A stretch of DNA of 64,000 nt from Apus apus. Lineage: Eukaryota > Chordata > Aves > Apodiformes > Apodidae. The stretch covers positions 96,153,440 through 96,217,439 of the forward strand of contig NC_067284.1 of NCBI RefSeq assembly GCF_020740795.1, in the 5' to 3' direction. Position numbers and translations under genes: made by a program. The notes under the pieces were generated by a model, which was given only the letters and a program-made list of their open reading frames with translations, was not told where the DNA came from and did not search any database. Positions 59,778 through 64,000 of this stretch are shown piece by piece (position 1 is the stretch's first letter; every line of letters begins with the position of its first letter).

Positions 59778-62700
59778 GAAGGGTCTCCATGCAGTGAAGT
59801 AACATCTGCACATAACTGTAGTAGATGGTCACTGAAACTGCTGGTGGTTGTATGAACATAAGAAACAAACAAACAAACAAAAAAAGGAAATTGCAGAGGG
59901 CTCCATCCCAGGTGTAGCATTTCTGCTCAGAAATTAGGAAAAAAATTCCAATGGTCAAAAATGTAATTAGCAAAGTAATGAATTCTTCTATTTTAGCAAA
60001 AAATCCCACATGGGATCTTAACCACCCTCTGCACATTTTTGGAGTAAAGACTGAATTAATTTCAGAGAAATGCTTCCAATTAAAAACGGTAAGTTTTACA
60101 TCTGTCATAACTTTTCATTTAATTTCATAATGAATTCAAGGCCTTGCTGAATCTGTGACACAAACAAATGACAGTAAGGCCTCCTTGAAAATCAACAGCC
60201 CTCAAAACAGCTGTCTTATTTTTTTTAAATCAGATGAATGCAGCCTCAGAACACTCGGATGGCACGTTGAAAACAACCCACCGGCATTCAGAAACATAAA
60301 CGTGCTAGTAAACACATAGTGATGGTGATGGGCTTTGCACTGCAGACAGAGGGCTGCTGTAACATCTTTTCCTTAGTAATGAGAGGTCTAGTGGTAACTC
60401 TGGCTTTCCATATTGGTTTGTTTCGTTCTTGCCAGCATCTTTTAGCACAGACTCATTCATTTCTTGAATTACTGGAAAAGTCTTAATAGCTGCTATAAAA
60501 CATGATTGTTATGGCAGGGTGTTTTGAACATCCTTCGTCTTTTTTGTTCCCAGCATAACTCAGAGTTGCCTCTCAGACAGATCCGTTTTAATGTTTTGCC
60601 ATCATGGCTCCTTAGGTGTTGCCCAGAAAATGCACATGCAGCTTCTGTTTTTTCCTTCTCTTTTTCTCCTCCCCCCAGTCATGGGATTGTAGTTCCATGA
60701 TTCTTTGAAGTCAGCTGACTCATCAGCAGTACATCTTTTGAAGATTGCTTTTCCCTGGCTATGTGTTCTATGGATTCCCTAAATTTCTAGAAATCATGTT
60801 TTTGAGATTTTTCAATTTCCTATCAAATTTAGTTGAAGCCATGTATTCAACTGTTATACGAAGATGGAGCAGCTGGACAGGAAGATTATATAATTCTTGT
60901 TTGCTTGGAAAATGAGGCCAAAATGTCATGGGTTTGTTTTTTAGGAATGTTTTGGAGAGGCTATCAATCTGTTAATAACAGATACTGACTGTGAAGCATT
61001 GATCTGCCAGCAGTGACACGGGTTTGCTACTGCTCTGCCATTGTAGCCTCTGATAATACTTGTGCTGCCAGAACGTAAAAAATAAAACCCCCCTCATACC
61101 ACCATTATGGCAGCTGCAGTTGCCAGAGGGAAAAAATGCATCAGGTCATCATCATTTCCTCATAGTCACCAAAGATTGGGGGTCCTCATTCTGGATCAGC
61201 ACACAGCCGGTGCTGATGAGCAGGGGCCCATTTACAGGGCACAGAAGGTCACTTGTGTCACCACCATTGGGGAATCCAGTTCTACCAGAAAGGTGGCCCC
61301 CGTTTGTCAGCGATGGTGGCAGCACCTCTGGAGGGGAAAGTTGTGCTTGCAGAAACCACTGAGAGACATGTTGACTTTCTGTTGCTTTATAATGGGCAAG
61401 CCACGGTTGGAAGGTGTTCCCAAGCAGAGCAGACTCTTCTTCAAGCAGGTGGGCATTTAAGAGGCAAAGAAGGGTATGGCCAAAGAGAGGTATCCGGACT
61501 GTAGATTTGCTGCAATGGTTGTCTGATGATTAGTAGGTGTCAGTGTTTTCCTGAGTTGGGACAAGGATAACATGCTTACCTTTGTGTTTGGAACTGTTGA
61601 GACCACCTTCAGATTAGCTTCTTGAGGAAGGACATGTGAGTGCAGCAGATTTTTTTGTGTTGATGCTGGAGGAGAATATGTTTTGTTGCCTAGTTTTCTT
61701 GGCTCAGAACGTGTACCTCATGTTACCTTGGCCTTGTGAGAAAGATGACAGTCATAGTCATGCTGAGCTTTTTTCAGAAGGTGGCAGCAGCTTATTACTT
61801 ATATAAAATAGATTGCTGCTAGATGTTAATGTCTGCCTATAATAAATCAATCAATCAATCAATCTATAAATACATATTTATACTTAATTTAACATTTCTT
61901 TACTGGTTCATTTTTGTGAATGCCTTAGATTTTCTTTAGGTTATGGAGGTGCAAATCAAAATGAATATTTAATTTACAGTAATACTTAAGATATTTTATT
62001 CCTGCCTATCATTGAAGTTAAATTTTGGGATGGTTTGATTTTCAAGCAGAGAGCATTAGAGATTCATAAACACATTTATCAAGTTGTATTTCTTTTCCCC
62101 TTTCCAAAGGATAGATGCATGTACCACAGTGTATTGTCCAAAACATGCGCTTCACAAGTTCTGAGACAGTTAGAGTCTGCTGTCTTCCTTTTCCAAAAGC
62201 TGTGGTTAGACAACACCTATATTCTTTACAACTAAACAATACCTGGCAGAGTAATATGGGGATTTGAAATGAATGAATATTCAAGTTTCCAATCACCTGT
62301 TGATTAGTTTCAATCTCTCTTCATATTTAAGATTCATAAATCACTAAAGCTATCAGAGAAATAGATGAGTGTGTCTGCTTTTATCTTCCTTTAGATATGT
62401 TTTTCCCAAAGTAAGACAAGAACAGGCATACAAAAAGCAGGGGACAGACAGGTAACAGAGCAGGATGGAAAGAAATGGAGAAGCTAAAAAGTGAGCAGGA
62501 AGAAGAGGCAAAGTTCCATCCAGGCTTTCCCACCCAAAGAACTTTCCTGTGGACTTATGCTTTTTTTTAGTTGGAATATGTGCACAGAAAAAAGAAATAC
62601 GTCTCATTTTTAGTTTGATGTCTTTCAGATGCTCTGCAAACAGTAAGCACATAATGCAAACATTAGCTGCAGAAAATGTGTCATTGCCGTGATGCTGTCA

Positions 62701-64000
62701 TTAAAAACATTTTCTCTGCTCCAGCTCACTTGTGAGAATCTGTCAAGTAAACACCCATGATAGATACAAATCAGCTTGGATGCTTGAGTGGACTGTTTCT
62801 TGACAGCTGAGTTTGAGCAATTTGTCCACAAACGAACTGGAGTGATAACCTTTTCTTTGCAGCTTGAAGATTCAGATTTTTGACCATGAGAGTGAGAGCT
62901 GAGGCAGTCAGGAGAAATTACAGAGGGTAGAGTGATAAATGCTAGCAGTGGGAGTGGAGGAATTACAGGTAAATAACTCAGCTGTTTTATCATTTTTTAA
63001 TATTCCCCATCCCTCCCAAGCAAAATTGTGTAATACTATAGTACCAGTATTATGAAAACAGCAGGACAAATAATTTATCAAATTCCTAAGCAGAAAATGT
63101 AATGTAATCAAGAAAATATTACATATCATATTGATTATATGTACATGCCACAGTGATGCAAGTTAAAAAGGTACAGCCAATTACAGCTTGAGATAGTTTC
63201 AGCCTAAGTATGTTACACAGTTTTTCCTGCCCTCTTCGAGAAGAGAAAAAAAGCCAAGCCAAATCTTGGCAATGTGTGTGAGTATTTATAACTGTGCTTT
63301 TCTTTCTACTGCTATATTAAATATCAGTGTACAAAATTTGAGTGCTCTACTAGCTGATAAGTAGAAGAACAGTGGAATTTCTCAAACAAACCTATCTCCT
63401 TTCTGTATGCTTGACTGTAAATATGCCTACCACAAAACAAATATTTTAGGAAAACAGGGAAGGAGACAGAGAACAACAACAAAAAAAAAAGACATGAGAC
63501 TGTTTTTTAAGATACCTTTTCCTTCTAGCAGCAGTGGTAAGGATCAGGCTAAGAAAGAGACATCAGGTGATTCCTTTATCATTACATTCATTCGTGCTGT
63601 GATTGCTTCTCTGCCCAGATACTGCATAATTGATTGCACAACATTAGCCAGGCACCACGTGGTATGAACACAGATACTCTGCTGGAAAAAGCACCCAAGC
63701 TCTGGTACTGAGATAAATATTTTTTAAAAAAAGGCCTCCTTGCAAAGAACAGGGATGGGTGTGGGTGAGAAGGGGGGAGCCATTTCTGTCAAGTGAATTT
63801 ATTAGCTGTGTTTATTACCTGGTGTGAGGTGAAATTCACTGGGAGAGGAGAGGTCACATAATGATCATGCTCATTGCTGCTAAAGCATACACACTACTAA
63901 GGTAATCTGACTTTGATCACAATCAAAATCATGCATGGATGCAAGCATGGAAAGAGACAAGTAGGGTAAAGCTAAGCAAAGAAATCCTAATAATGCTGAC
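59778..64000. other. Intergenic, upstream of LRP11
   Basis: About 4.2 kb, AT-rich. Simple repeats: (AAAC)n near 59864-59886 and (AATC)n near 61844-61866. No gene, RNA or transposon that I can support. Open frames here are short and without recognisable similarity. Confidence 0.7.
61844..61866. repeat. (AATC)n simple repeat
   Basis: Tetranucleotide run of about five units. Confidence 0.85.

Noticed and set aside
59778-64000. A further gene upstream of LRP11 (for example an IYD- or PPP1R14C-type neighbour)
   Set aside because: No exon with recognisable coding text was found on either strand.

Overview
The window is avian nuclear DNA. Evidence: several CR1 LINE copies with the characteristic 3' end and C-terminal ORF2 text, a solo ERV-type LTR whose terminal and U5 text resembles LTRs I know from neoavian (probably passerine) birds, GT-AG introns with AT-rich interiors, and CpG-island promoters. 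Two complete multi-exon genes are present, facing each other tail to tail. Both can be rebuilt exon by exon with consistent splice phases. The gene pair is the conserved vertebrate PCMT1-LRP11 neighbourhood (human 6q25).

Layout. 1-~368: 5'-truncated CR1 reverse-transcriptase fragment (minus), cut by the window edge. ~390-2050: CpG-island promoter of PCMT1 with three CCAAT boxes and an NRF1-like palindrome. 1353-30792: PCMT1 (plus), eight coding exons. It encodes protein-L-isoaspartate O-methyltransferase of 227 aa ending in WK when exon 7 is read through, or 228 aa ending in RDEL when exon 7 is spliced to exon 8. ~31.6-38.6 kb: intergenic space between the convergent 3' ends, with nothing I can name. 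39808-58765: LRP11 (minus), seven coding exons, 472 aa, a type I membrane protein (signal peptide, MANEC, PKD, LDLa, one TM helix, short conserved tail). Its intron 3 carries a solo LTR at 47521-48551 with a perfect 5-bp target duplication. ~57.77-59.08 kb: CpG-island promoter of LRP11. 59.2-59.78 kb: another CR1 copy (minus). 59.8-64 kb: no gene recognised.

PCMT1 repairs isoaspartyl damage in the cytosol; LRP11 is a membrane protein. I see no pathway link between them beyond conserved synteny. No CRISPR, prokaryotic operon, tRNA or rRNA was seen. I found no wholly new biological system. The items most worth checking are: (1) a conserved hydrophobic N-terminal extension of PCMT1 that is open in frame but whose matching upstream ATG is out of frame by one base across long G runs; (2) the exon-7 donor of PCMT1 that doubles as the WK-stop codons; (3) the solo LTR. 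Most other short open frames in the window lie in introns, UTRs or G+C-rich shadow frames and are not reported as genes.
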